Shown: one piece after another, positions 46,334 to 56,982 of the stretch
Numbering within the stretch: the stretch's first letter is position 1
Layout of the letters: every line of letters begins with the position of its first letter
Source of the DNA: Maylandia zebra
Taxonomy: Eukaryota; Chordata; Actinopteri; Cichliformes; Cichlidae
DNA: 64,000 nucleotides
Direction of reading: 5' to 3'
NCBI RefSeq assembly: GCF_041146795.1
Contig: NC_135184.1
Coordinates: forward strand, 9,290,967-9,354,966
Notes under the pieces: generated by a model
What the model saw: only the letters and a program-made list of their open reading frames with translations
Database searches by the model: none
What the model was told of the DNA's origin: nothing
Translations under genes and position numbers: made by a program

Positions 46334-48579
46334 ATTTTTGTTTACATAAACACATTTTCACTGTAAACTGATGTAGAATAATATCAAACTAGAGCATCAA
46401 ACTCACCAGGCAGGAATGTTTGATGCTAAAGTTTTTCTGGCAGAGGCTATCGAGGCTTGTTTCTACTACGGAAATAAAGAAAAACAAATAAATTACAAGG
46501 CGTTTGCTGTTGAAATTCTCAAGTTATTATCAAAATTTGGATTGATTCACTCAAACAGGTTTTTTCCCCTATTTTTCATTTTATTCAGTGGTGCAAACAA
46601 ACCTGAATAAGGGAACCGCTAAATACACCAAATACATATAATGAATGAACTAATTTCATCTTGAAGAATGGCACGCTGGGAAACTGAACCATTTCCTCAC
46701 TTTTCTCTTAAAATAAACTATTAAGCATATTTACCATTTCAATTTCTATAAAACATTTTATCCATTCTCAGTTATTTTAAGACCACCTTGCACGGCTACA
46801 ATCAGAGCCCCCTCCTTTAATTGATATACACTCCAAATATTTTTGACATGTTTCCAAATAATGAATTGTTTGGTCTTTCTTGGACTTTTGGAGTTTTAGG
46901 ACTGGAACTTTTCTAGTCTTCCTGAACACTTAAAAGTCTTTTACCCATCATTTTGACAATTTGTATCAAAATGATGGAATGCCAGTTCCAGTCCAGGTTA
47001 TTTTGGTGTTATTTACCCATTTTTTGATATTTAGGTTGAGCTAATGTAAATAAATCATGTTTCAAAATCCAAAAAACGTCAAAAATCCATAGAATCACTC
47101 TCACAAATCACATTTTTAAAACTTTATTTGACCAGGAAATGTAACTGTTTTAAGCCAAGACAGGCAGGATCAAACTAGTTTCTTCAGTGGTGGCACTAAC
47201 TAGACCACAAAGCCGGCACAAGCAGGATAAACTCGGTGCTTGAGACCTGTGTGACATGAAAGATGTAATCACCACAGTGGTTACGGTTGAAACATCGATA
47301 CTGACGGTGAGAGCTCAGGAGATGTGACAACACTGATATAGTAACAGGATGTTAACGTATAGCCACCCTCAGTTGAGCTCCTTTGGTTGTCAGATGAAGT
47401 GCAGTGTAGAAAAATCGTTAATTGAACAGCTTTTTGAAAAGTAAAACGAGTATTTTTGTTTACATAAACATATTTTCACTGTAAACTGATGTAGAATAAT
47501 ATCAAACTAGAGCATCAAACTCACCAGGCAAGAATGTTTGATGCTAAAGTTTTTCTGGCAGAGGCTATCGAGGCTTGTTTCTACTACGGAAATAAAGAAA
47601 AACAAATAAATTACAAGGCGTTTGCTGTTGAAATTCTCAAGTTATTATCAAAATTTGGATTGATTCACTCAAACAGGTTTTTTCCCCTATTTTTCATTTT
47701 ATTCAGTGGTGCAAACAAACCTGAATAAGGGAACCGCTAAATACACCAAATACATATAATGAATGAACTAATTTCATCTTGAAGAATGGCACGCTGGGAA
47801 ACTGAACCATTTCCTCACTTTTCTCTTAAAATAAACTATTAAGCATATTTACCATTTCAATTTCTATAAAACATTTTATCCATTCTCAGTTATTTTAAGA
47901 CCACCTTGCACGGCTACAATCAGAGCCCCCTCCTTTAATTGATATACACTCCAAATATTTTTGACATGTTTCCAAATAATGAATTGTTTGGTCTTTCTTG
48001 GACTTTTGGAGTTTTAGGACTGGAACTTTTCTAGTCTTCCTGAACACTTAAAAGTCTTTTACCCATCATTTTGACAATTTGTATCAAAATGATGGAATGC
48101 CAGTTCCAGTCCAGGTTATTTTGGTGTTATTTACCCATTTTTTGATATTTAGGTTGAGCTAATGTAAATAAATCATGTTTCAAAATCCAAAAAACGTCAA
48201 AAATCCATAGAATCACTCTCACAAATCACATTTTTAAAACTTTATTTGACCAGGAAATGTAACTGTTTTAAGCCAAGACAGGCAGGATCAAACTAGTTTC
48301 TTCAGTGGTGGCACTAACTAGACCACAAAGCCGGCACAAGCAGGATAAACTCGGTGCTTGAGACCTGTGTGACATGAAAGATGTAATCACCACAGTGGTT
48401 ACGGTTGAAACATCAATACTGACGGTGAGAGCTCAGGAGATGTGACAACACTGATATAGTAACAGGATGTTGACGTATAGCCACCCTCAGTTGAGCTCCT
48501 TTGGTTGTCAGATGAAGTGCAGTGTAGAAAAATCGTTAATTGAACAGCTTTTTGAAAAGTAAAACGAGTATTTTTGTTT
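46334..48579. repeat. Young tandem duplication, unit 1,118 bp
   Basis: 46344-47461 and 47462-48579 are almost identical; the few differences include cacatttt/catatttt, ggcaggaatg/ggcaagaatg, catcgata/catcaata and gttaacg/gttgacg. The 10-bp string atttttgttt is present at all three junctions (46334, 47452, 48570). Each unit has a 64-codon open frame (46416-46610 and 47534-47728) with no recognisable domain; I do not call it a gene. Confidence 0.92.
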
Positions 48580-49199
48580 GTTTGTTTATTTTGTTTAGTG
48601 GTTGTATTTGAGGTTATCTGATTGATTGTGGTTTGCACATGTGGTTTCTCCATTTCAACAGCTTAGAGCAGATGATTACGAAAAACATGGCTTCACTAAA
48701 GGTAGACATGCATAACCTGGAATTCCTGGAAGTAAAAGAAAAGGGAAAAAAACCGCGTCATTCACTCAGTCCGTGAGCGGGTTGGGCTTCTCCAAAGTTT
48801 CTCTCTTCCCCGTTTCATGGAAAGCTGCATTCCTGTCAGTGACAGAGACTTGTATGAACAAGAATGTTTTGCTTATGCGTGCCTATTCTCTAAAATGCAA
48901 GCTTTTAAATTTTATCTATACGCCTCGGGTGCTTTTAATAACAATTGACTCAGGGTGAAAAGCGTCTCAGGAAACAGAGAAATGCATTATGGTACCTCAC
49001 ACTGGAACACGTTATCTTAAAGAACGCATGCTTTTTTATAAATAATAACAGAGTGAAGACTCTGTTTTAGCACAGAAAAAAATTCCCAGGACAATCATAC
49101 ATCGAGATAATACAAAGGTTTCGACAGAAAAGGGGAGCGGGAGAGTTTTAATGAAGGACACGCCTCTCTGAAGCGCTCCCTTAAACCACAGCATGTTAC
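48580..49199. other. Intergenic, nothing recognised
   Basis: Starts with a GTTT-rich stretch. No reading frame, repeat boundary or RNA gene could be supported. Confidence 0.5.
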
Positions 49200-49312
49200 A
49201 ACCCGCGAGGCGAGATGTTATAGTTTGAGCTCACAGGAGCACTGTCAGGGCTGGTGAGCAGCGGATATTTGAACGATATACATATCACAAAGAGAAAATA
49301 CATCGTGAAAAG
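49200..49312 (+). other. Candidate 5' non-coding exon of the leukotriene B4 receptor-like gene
   Basis: A strong splice donor (GTGAAAAG|GTGAGTGG) ends at 49312, with no convincing open frame before it. The coding exon downstream begins right after a strong acceptor (51470-51481) with the ATG only 19 nt inside, so a separate 5' UTR exon is required somewhere upstream. The upstream boundary is unknown, and the link is inference. Confidence 0.35.
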
Positions 49313-49867
49313 GTGAGTGGATTATAAACAAAAACACTTAGCACCTGTTTTTTTGGACCACCCAATTTTTTTGACAAGTGAATTTATTTCAAAGCTAAAA
49401 AAATCTTAAAATAATTTTTCTGAAGTCAGTTATTGATACAAAATAACATGTTTTTTAAAACCCATCACATTATCGGAATGCTTACAGATACACAAAGGCT
49501 TTTACTATGGTGTGCAAAACTGACTCAGAAGCCAACTGCTTGTACTTTACTTCCAGTGAGAGACTGTAGTGACACAAGTAAGGAAAAAAACTTCAACATG
49601 AACCAAAGACTGTTGAAATAATGCTCTTCGATGCAGTATTTGCTGTTAATATCAATGTTTGGTGCTTTTTAATATGCTGTTTATGAGATTATGCTGAATC
49701 ATTTTCTAGAGCCTTGGATGTAAATAATTTAAAGGCTGCAGTACAGTAGTAAGGTGTGAGCCAACAATTGTTTTTATTTTTGAGTTATTTCTGTACAAAA
49801 AGATGTAGAAAAAGATGACTGAAGAAGAAATACTTCCCATGAATCATGACAATCCTTCAACATCCTA

Positions 49868-50400
49868 CGCCTATTGCAACCTAACTAAGGGAGGATTCAG
49901 GGTCACCTGATCCAGCTCTAAGAATCTGGTTAGATCTAAGATTTTTAGGGCCAAGTACATCACCTCAGTTTTATCTGAATTTAGAAGCAAAAAATTAGAG
50001 GTCATCCAGGTCTTTATATCTTTAAGACATTCCCGCAGTTTAACTAATTGGTGTGTATCATCTGGCTTCATGGAAAGAGAAAGTTAGGTGTCACCTGCAT
50101 TGCAGTGAAACTGTATGCGATTCTTTCTGATGATACCGGATAAAGGACGCGTGTATAATGTAAACAGAATTGGTCCTAGCACTGAACCCTGCGGAACTCC
50201 ATAATTAACCTTAGTGTGTGAAGAGAACTCTTTATTTACAAGAACAATTTGGAGTCTATTAGATAAATATGATTCAAACCACTGCAGCACAGTACTTTAA
50301 TATATATACAGCATGCTCTTATCACTGTAATAAAGTATTATGGTCTACAGTATCGAACGCTGCACTGAGGTCTAGCAGAACAGGCACAGAGATGAGTGAA
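49868..50400 (-). pseudogene. L2-like LINE reverse transcriptase fragment
   Basis: On minus, LLDLSAAFDT (near 50375), WFESYLSNR, a GVPQGSVLGPILFTLY stretch and then NFLLLNSDKTEV (near 50000) are classic LINE RT motifs. The catalytic YADD box is degraded to CNAGD near 50085. Frameshifted and truncated; in the 5' intron of the receptor gene. Confidence 0.8.
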
Positions 50401-50589
50401 ACTCTTCAAAGAAACCATTCCTCTGCAGATGATCTGTCAGCTGTTCAACAGCTACTCTTTCAAAACATTTTTAGATCAAAGGAAGGCCTAAGACAGCTAG
50501 AGATGGCTTTTTAAGTAATGGTTTAATTAGTGACAGCTTGAAGGCCTGTGGTACCAATTATTAGAGATAGGTTGATCATATTTAAGATT

Positions 50590-50880
50590 GCAGCATTAAT
50601 TACTGAGGCAGCACAGTGGAAGGGTGGTTAGCACTGTTGCTGCATAGCAGGAAGGTCCTGAGTTCAATTCCACCATCAGGCTGTGTTTTTTCTGTGTGGA
50701 GTTTGCATGTTCTCCCCGTGTTTGCATGGGTTCCCTCCAGGTACTCCCGCTTCCTCCCACTGTCCAAAGACATGCAGTTTGTGGGGATAGGTTAATTGAT
50801 TAGTCTACATTGCCCATAGGTGTGAGTGCAAATGGTTGTCTGTCTCTCTGTGTTAGCCCTGCGAAGGACCCTCGGGAACA
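50590..50880 (+). repeat. tRNA-derived SINE-like dispersed repeat
   Basis: Begins ggcagcacagtgg, has a degraded B box (gagttcaattcc near 50660) and the conserved core gtttgcatgttctccccgtgtttgcatgggtt, and ends near gttagccctgcg. This core is common in fish genomes. Confidence 0.65.
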
Positions 50881-50929
50881 AATTAATTTCGTAAGTCGGG
50901 GTTCAACTGTAATTATTCCTGCGTCTTTC

Positions 50930-51030
50930 AGGATCTTACAAGACGACGCATTGACTATTAAATTTGTCGTCGCGATTTTGATAGTCGACGTGATCGTGAC
51001 TAGTCGACTAATCGTGGCAGCCCTACTGGG
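50930..51030. mobile_element. Terminal fragment of a hAT-like MITE
   Basis: The stretch gtcgacgtgatcgtgactagtcgactaatcgtggcagccctac resembles the end of a common fish hAT-type MITE (CAGGGCTGCCACGATTAGTCGAC on the other strand). No partner end or target duplication was found. Confidence 0.4.
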
Positions 51031-51500
51031 AACACAGGGAACTTGGAGCGTGGAGAAAACACAGCGTGATGGGACTGGTTTCCCCAAATCTCTGACCACA
51101 ACGCTACTGAATTTTTTTGATCTCTGCTTAAAAGTTGTGTCTATACCAAAAAATCCACCAATTTAAATTAACTCTACTATTTATGCCAAGAAGAATGATC
51201 AGATAGCTATCCACAATTATACTAGAAGCTTGTTAATGGCTAGCAAAAGCCTTGGTTGAGGTGAAACTTGCTAAGGGATATTTAAACAAATATTAGTGGA
51301 GGTGTACATATATATTTGAATCTGCATATACTTCTGACTCTATGTGGATTAGAGAAAACCCAAGCTTTATAAGTGCATGTAGGGAATATGTCTGTTAAGT
51401 ATGTATGTTGAAGCTCTTTCTTGACTAGTAATTCATGTTTCAATTGGAGAGTCAAAGAAAACCAATGGGTTTTTCTTTCAGGTTCAAAAGTTCACCTAGC

Positions 51501-53422
51501 ATGAACAACATAAGTGTCTCATTCCTGACTGGCCCAAAGACTACTCCTGACCCTGATGAGGAAAATGCTGTGAAAAATGACTATTCCACAGCCATTGGTG
51601 CCCTCATCTTCAGCTTGGTCTTCCTCCTGGGTGTCCCTGGAAATCTCTTCATTGTCTGGAGCATCCTGGCCCGCTGCCGACAACGCTCAGTCACCACCCT
51701 CCTCATCCTCAACTTGGCATGTGCTGATGGGTTCCTCATGGCTCTCTCCATCTTTTTCATCATCTACCTGGCCATGCAGTCGTGGGTCTTTGGTAACACC
51801 ATGTGCAAAATTGTGTTCTACCTGTGCAACTCCAACATGTATGCATCAGTCTTTCTGATAACCCTGATGAGCGTGAACAGGCTGTTGGCCGTGATCTTTC
51901 CACACACACTGTATCACCTGATCACCAGGAAGGTTGTGAAGAGGGTGATCCTAGGCACATGGGTGCTAGTGATGGCCATTTCCATTCCTTCGTTGGTGTT
52001 TCGAGATGTGAAAGAAGAAACTGATGATATGAATCAAACAACATATGTGTGTGCACCCAATCACACACTGCGTAGACATGTAAGTACACTTGTGTTGGTT
52101 ATTTGTCTGCCACTGATCTGATTAGATTCATAACCATATTTGTTTCCATTATCAAAATGCCTTCTAAAAACCTTCTGCATGTGAGAGCCAGTGAAATAGT
52201 GAATGAGGTATTGAACATGATCACGCTTTGAGCAAAAGGGCCAGAATTCTTCATTCATGACTTAATTAATAAAAGAAAAAACGGTTCTTTAAAAGACTGG
52301 TTAAATGTTGTTGGGGAAAAAATGCCTTACATTCTCAGATTAAAGGAGGATATTTTGGTTGTTTGTTTATTTCTCCTGAAATGTAGTATATCTCTGTTTA
52401 AACTGTAACTATTGATAAAAACTACCGTGTCAAAAAATACTCTTATAATACTCGACATTTTATTAGATATGATTTCATGAACAATTAGACAGCTAAAACA
52501 TTTGCCTATTTTAACGGGAACACACTATCTGAAACTGAGAGGAAAGAAATATTGCAGATGTGTTTGTTACTGTGTTTAAGGCCTTGGAAGCTGCAGCTTA
52601 ACTAGTGTTCAAAATGTAGTTAAAATAATTCAAATTACACCAGACTGCACGTTTTTTAAGCCCTTGAGCCCACAACGTAAATACTGATGTGGCACTGCAC
52701 AAAAGTCTGAAAATCATTTTGCATTGATCCTTCATAAATGTAGTAATGCTCTTCTGTAAAACATTCCTTCTTTACAAGTAAAAGTCCTCCTTAAGTAAGG
52801 TGGCAAATTAGAATCAAAATATTCTAAAACTACATAAAGTAAAATGATTTATTTTGCAGAATGCCCCTTTTCAGATCAAAGACCATAACAACATTACTTG
52901 ATTTTAGGTCTTCAGATGTTTCATTTTGTCCTCTCATTTGACAAAAAACCCCCAGAGAAGTTGATCAGTTTAAACAGTTTCATAATTTTGGCTCTATTTC
53001 TTTGTTTTTCATTTAATATCTAAGGAAACAGCTTTTCTTTATATCCTCTCATGTGCAGGTGAGGTTTGAGTACGCCTTTCAGACAGTGGCAGGATTCATT
53101 ATTCCTTATGCAATCATTATAACCAGCTACGTTCTCATCCTGAAACGCCTGAGGGAGACCAGGTTTCAACGAAATATCCGCAGCGAGAAACTTATCCTGG
53201 CTATCGTCATAATGTTTGGCCTGTTCTGGTTGCCGTACCACGTCATCAACCTGATACAGGTGTGCAAGGGCATCTTCTCTACCAATAACCCAATAACCAC
53301 ATCAAATCTGTTTGTAAATCGATTATCTGAGGATTCGATTGAATACTGAGTGGGTTGGTGTTTTTTTTTCCACCCAAGGTGGCAGCTGCGTGGTACCCAA
53401 AAGACTCAGCAACAAGAAAACG
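51501..53422 (+). CDS. ltb4r-like: Leukotriene B4 receptor-like GPCR, partial (three coding exons)
   Basis: Exons 51501-52079, 53059-53259 and 53379-53422 join in frame. The ATG at 51501 is chosen because a strong acceptor (tttttctttcag, to 51481) leaves it as the first start in the exon. N-terminus with sequon N3-I-S. TM1 has GVPGNLFIVWSIL, TM2 NLACADG, then TM3 with SMYASV-like NMYASVFLITLMSVNRLLAV, TM5 TVAGFIIPYAIIITSY and TM6 FGLFWLPYHVINLIQ. These match BLT receptors (LPYHVVNL, SMYASVLL, GLPGN); the VAAAWYP after TM6 leans to BLT2. Residues 126-128 read NRL in place of DRY. The receptor would couple leukotriene B4-type lipid signals to Gi in leukocytes. The window ends its coding before TM7: about 275 residues are seen against about 350 usual. 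The last exon ends CG|GTGAGT, so the rest may lie beyond 64,000 or be lost. Confidence 0.85.
52080..53058 (+). other. Intron within the receptor coding region
   Basis: Donor CAT|GTAAGT and acceptor catgtgcag|GTGAGG, phase 0. AT-rich; no element recognised inside. Confidence 0.8.
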
Positions 53423-54132
53423 GTGAGTAACTGAAGATTTTCAGAAACATGGTGCTAAAGTTAGTGAAGTACAATATTGTCATTTTATGCATTATGTCCA
53501 GTAATAACAATACTCTGTAATTCAAAGCTGATATATGTAGTCTGTCTCCGTGCATGCAGTGACACACACCTAGATTTAATTTTTACCATCCAGTAAACTG
53601 AATATACTATAATTGTAAAGAGTTTGAATGTGCCACCATCTTCAGTATATAATATTATCAAAATATTCCAAAATCTGGAGAAATCTCAATATCCGGGCTT
53701 CATGTGACACTGCACTAAAAGCAGGCAGGATTCTGTTGTGGAAAATCACTGCAGGGGTTCAGGACCACTTCCAGAAATCTCTCTGTGAATACCATGTTCA
53801 CCTTACCATCCAAAAGGTTGAAGCTCTAACAAACAAGAGACAGAGTATCGTATCGTCACTGATTTCTAGACTCGATTCGATTCCAATTCACAAGGTCCCG
53901 ATTCAATTCGATCCATGATTCGATTCAATTCAATTCAATTTTGACCCAGACAGTCAGAGATATTATAATTCTGATCATTTATCAATACTGGCACTTGTGA
54001 GACTTCATCAGAGATGTAAGCAACACAGAAGATGCCTTTGTGTCAAAGTAACTGAGGGTAAAACACAGAAAAAGATTAAGGAGAGTTTCCTGGCCTGGCT
54101 TTTTATAGCAGATAACCTAAAATATATATATA
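53423..54132. repeat. Receptor downstream sequence with old repeat pieces
   Basis: After the donor at 53423 there is no sign of a TM7 exon. 53,640-53,830 reads like a decayed interspersed repeat, and 53,865-53,945 is a gattcgattcaattc-rich tract that may be the end of an older DNA element into which the Tc1 copy at 54133 jumped. Confidence 0.35.
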
Positions 54133-55727
54133 CAGTGGGGCAAAAAAGTATTTAGTCAGCCACCGATTGTGCAAGTTCCCCCACCTAAAATGATGACAGA
54201 GGTCAGTAATTTGCACCAGAGGTACACTTCAACTGTGAGAGACAGAATGTGAAAAAAAAATCCATGAATCCACATGGTAGGATTTGTAAAGAATTTATCC
54301 GTAAATCAGGGTGGAAAATAAGTATAACAAAAATACAACTCAATACTTTGTAACATAACCTTTGTTGGCAATAACAGAGGTCAAACGTTTACTATAGGTC
54401 TTTACCAGGTTTGCACACACAGTAGCTGGTATTTTGGCCCATTCCTCCATGCAGATCTTCTCGAGAGCAGTGATGTTTTGGGGCTGTCGCCGAGCAACAC
54501 GGACTTTCAACTCCCGCCACAGATTTTCTATGGGGTTGAGGTCTGGAGACTGGCTAGGCCACTCCAGGACTTTCAAATGCTTCTTACAGAGCCACTCCTT
54601 TGTTGCCCGGCCGGTGTGTTTTGGATCATTGTCATGTTGGAAGACCCAGCCTCGTTTCATCTTCAAAGTTCTCACAGATGGAAGGAGGTTTTGGCTCAAA
54701 ATCTCACGATACATGGCCCCATTCATTCTGTCCTTAACACGGATCAGTCGTCCTGTCCCCTTGGCAGAAAAACAGCCCCATAGCATGATGTTTCCACCCC
54801 CATGCTTCACAGTAGGTATGGTGTTCTTGGGATGCAACTCAGTATTCTTCGTCCTCCAAACACGACGAGTTGAGTTTATACCAAAAAGTTCTACTTTGGT
54901 TTCATCTGACCACATGACATTCTCCCAATCCTCTGCTGTATCATCCATGTGCTCTCTGGCAAACTTCAGACGGGCCTGGACCTGCACTGGCTTCAGCAGC
55001 GGTACACGTCTGGCACTGCGGGATTTGATTCCCTGCCGTTGTAGTGTGTCACTGATGGTGACCTTTGTTACTTTGGTCCCAGCTCTCTGCAGGTCATTCA
55101 CCAGGTCCCCCCGTGTGGTTCTGGGATCTTTGCTCACCGTTCTCATGATCATTTTGACCCCACGGGATGAGATCTTGCGTGGAGCCCCAGATCGAGGGAG
55201 ATTATCAGTGGTCTTGTATGTCTTCCATTTTCTGATGATTGCTCCCACAGTTGATTTTTTCACACCAAGCTGCTTGCCTATTGTAGATTCACTCTTCCCA
55301 GTCTGGTGCAGGTCTACAATACTTTTCCTGGTGTCCTTCGAAAGCTCTTTGGTCTTGGCCATGGCGGAGTTTGGAGTCTGACTGTTTGAGGCTGTGGACA
55401 GGTGTCTTTTATACAGATGATGAGTTCAAACAGGTGCCATTCATACAGGTAACGAGTGGGGGACAGAAAAGCTTCTTACAGACGACGTTACAGGTCTGTG
55501 AGAGCCAGAGATTTTCCTTGTTTGAGGTGACCAAATACTTATTTTCCACCCTAATTTACGAATAAATTCTTTACAAATCCTACCATGTGAATTCATGGAT
55601 TTTTTTTTCACATTCTGTCTCTCACAGTTGAAGTGTACCTCTGGTGCAAATTACTGACCTCTGTCATCATTTTAAGTGGGGGAACTTGCACAATCGGTGG
55701 CTGACTAAATACTTTTTTGCCCCACTG
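54133..55727 (-). mobile_element. Tc1/mariner element, copy B, with uninterrupted transposase
   Basis: A 1,595-bp element inserted into a TATATATA tract (TA at 54131-54132 and 55728-55729). Its termini and about 200-bp inverted repeats match copy A at 32237. Relative to copy A it lacks 8 bp (tgaccaaa) at the inner edge of its left inverted repeat (near 54325). Confidence 0.95.
54340..55362 (-). CDS. Tc1-type transposase, full length
   Basis: A 340-aa uninterrupted frame, the usual Tc1 length. N-terminal paired-like helix-turn-helix region (about 1-115, with [19 protein letters not shown] and a [10 protein letters not shown] linker), then the catalytic domain with the triad D153 (MWSDETK), D244 (FQHDNDPKH) and E279 ([11 protein letters not shown]). 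D244 and E279 have 34 residues between them, as in Tc1 (DD34E). The [15 protein letters not shown] box is present. Transposase would cut and paste the element at TA sites. Whether it is expressed or active cannot be read from the sequence, but nothing essential is visibly missing. Confidence 0.95.
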   Translation of the reverse strand: MAKTKELSKDTRKSIVDLHQTGKSESTIGKQLGVKKSTVGAIIRKWKTYKTTDNLPRSGAPRKISSRGVKMIMRTVSKDPRTTRGDLVNDLQRAGTKVTKVTISDTLQRQGIKSRSARRVPLLKPVQVQARLKFAREHMDDTAEDWENVMWSDETKVELFGINSTRRVWRTKNTELHPKNTIPTVKHGGGNIMLWGCFSAKGTGRLIRVKDRMNGAMYREILSQNLLPSVRTLKMKRGWVFQHDNDPKHTGRATKEWLCKKHLKVLEWPSQSPDLNPIENLWRELKVRVARRQPQNITALEKICMEEWAKIPATVCANLVKTYSKRLTSVIANKGYVTKY

Positions 55728-55729
55728 TA

Positions 55730-56374
55730 TATATGCAGTAGATCAAAAATGGAAGAAAAGCACAAATCAGTATATGAACATTACTGATGCTGCTGAAGTG
55801 AAGCTGTGCATTCAGAGGGTTTATTAGAGACACTTAAAAAACAAAAACAAACAGCGGCCGACAGTGCTGTTAACAATGGTAGACTGGTGTGTAATGGGAA
55901 ACTGTTCTTGAAGTACACTGAGAGAGAGCAAGAGAGAGAGAGCTGTGCAGGAATTGTGATTTTATTGTGGTGGAAGCAAAACAGCAAAAGTCAGAGCGAA
56001 TTAATGGCGATGTTTATGAAATGTGAAGCATAGTTTTGATCTTCTTTTGCTGCCAGTCAATTTAGTTTGGAGAGTGACAAAACCTGCAGCTTCAGAAGGT
56101 GTGAGCTCTCAGCTTTCAGCCCCAGTGGGTGAGAAAGCCGACATCTCACAGATTCTGAAGCATCGGCTCTGCGCATTGTGTTTACATCTTTGTGTGGAAT
56201 CCATTTACCTGCTCTCACTTGCTTTTTTAGCTGTTTGGTGGTTGTTGAAATAGTTTTGTGAGTTTTAACCTGAGATTCTGGCATTTCTGGCAAAATACAT
56301 GTATATTTAAAAGTTGATTCAGGATTTAATGAATCAATATCACTTTATTCAAGCTAAAATTTTAATTTTCTGAT
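55730..56374. other. Sequence between Tc1 copy B and the BEL LTR
   Basis: No gene or receptor exon recognised. It contains a short GA-rich stretch near 55,918-55,942. It may be the other half of the older repeat interrupted by Tc1 copy B. Confidence 0.4.
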
Positions 56375-56829
56375 TGTAGCAGTCCCCCGGACCAAGGAAG
56401 AAATAGAGAGAGCCTCGACGGGTGCAGTAATTTTTACTTTGAGATTCATTCAGAATCTAACAGTGCGCCAGGTGCGCCAATGCACCGTGAAAACTAAACA
56501 GAAACACAAAATACATTTTCTTAGACGCTTATTACAAATATGAACTCAAATAAAGCAGAAAATACAACAAAATATCAATTAAGCAAAGAAATACAACTTA
56601 AAACATGTACCTCGCTCCGCATTCCAAGGGCTGCAAATTGTTCGTTTCGCTAGAGTCCGGTATCACGCTGCTTCACGCTTCATTGAGAGCTGCCTACTGG
56701 GAAATGTGCGCCACAAAACCGGTCTGAGCTGGAAGTGCAGCTTGCCGCTAACTAAACAACAGAGCCCTCTACTGGACACTACGCGTAGCTGTTCAGGCTT
56801 AGATCAATAAACAAAACTGGACCTTTACA
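56375..56829 (-). repeat. 3' LTR of the right BEL/Pao element
   Basis: On minus it runs from TGTAAAGGTCC (56829) to GGGGGACTGCTACA (56375), with a polypurine tract TGGTGGGAG (56838-56830) directly in front. That gives TG...CA ends, a length of 455 bp and the expected position behind integrase. The 5' LTR lies beyond the right edge, so the two cannot be compared. Confidence 0.65.
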
Positions 56830-56982
56830 CTCCCACCAAATCATGTATAATAAACAACATTCTTTACATGATTTCCAGCTGTAACATATGGACATTACTA
56901 CAAGAACGAACACAATTTCAAATACATCATCAATAAACTTTCGCAAATACGCCTGATGTGACAGTATTGATTGAAACATCAA

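Noticed and set aside
46416-46610. 64-codon frame repeated exactly at 47534-47728
   Set aside because: Identity is explained by the recent 1,118-bp duplication; no independent support for a gene.
46334-48579. The two 1.1-kb direct repeats as a pair of LTRs
   Set aside because: They abut with no internal region, lack TG...CA ends and have no polypurine tract or coding pol between them.
56375-56963. Longer LTR ending at TGTCACATCAGG (56963)
   Set aside because: No polypurine tract precedes it, whereas TGGTGGGAG directly precedes TGTAAAGG at 56829, so the shorter boundary was kept.
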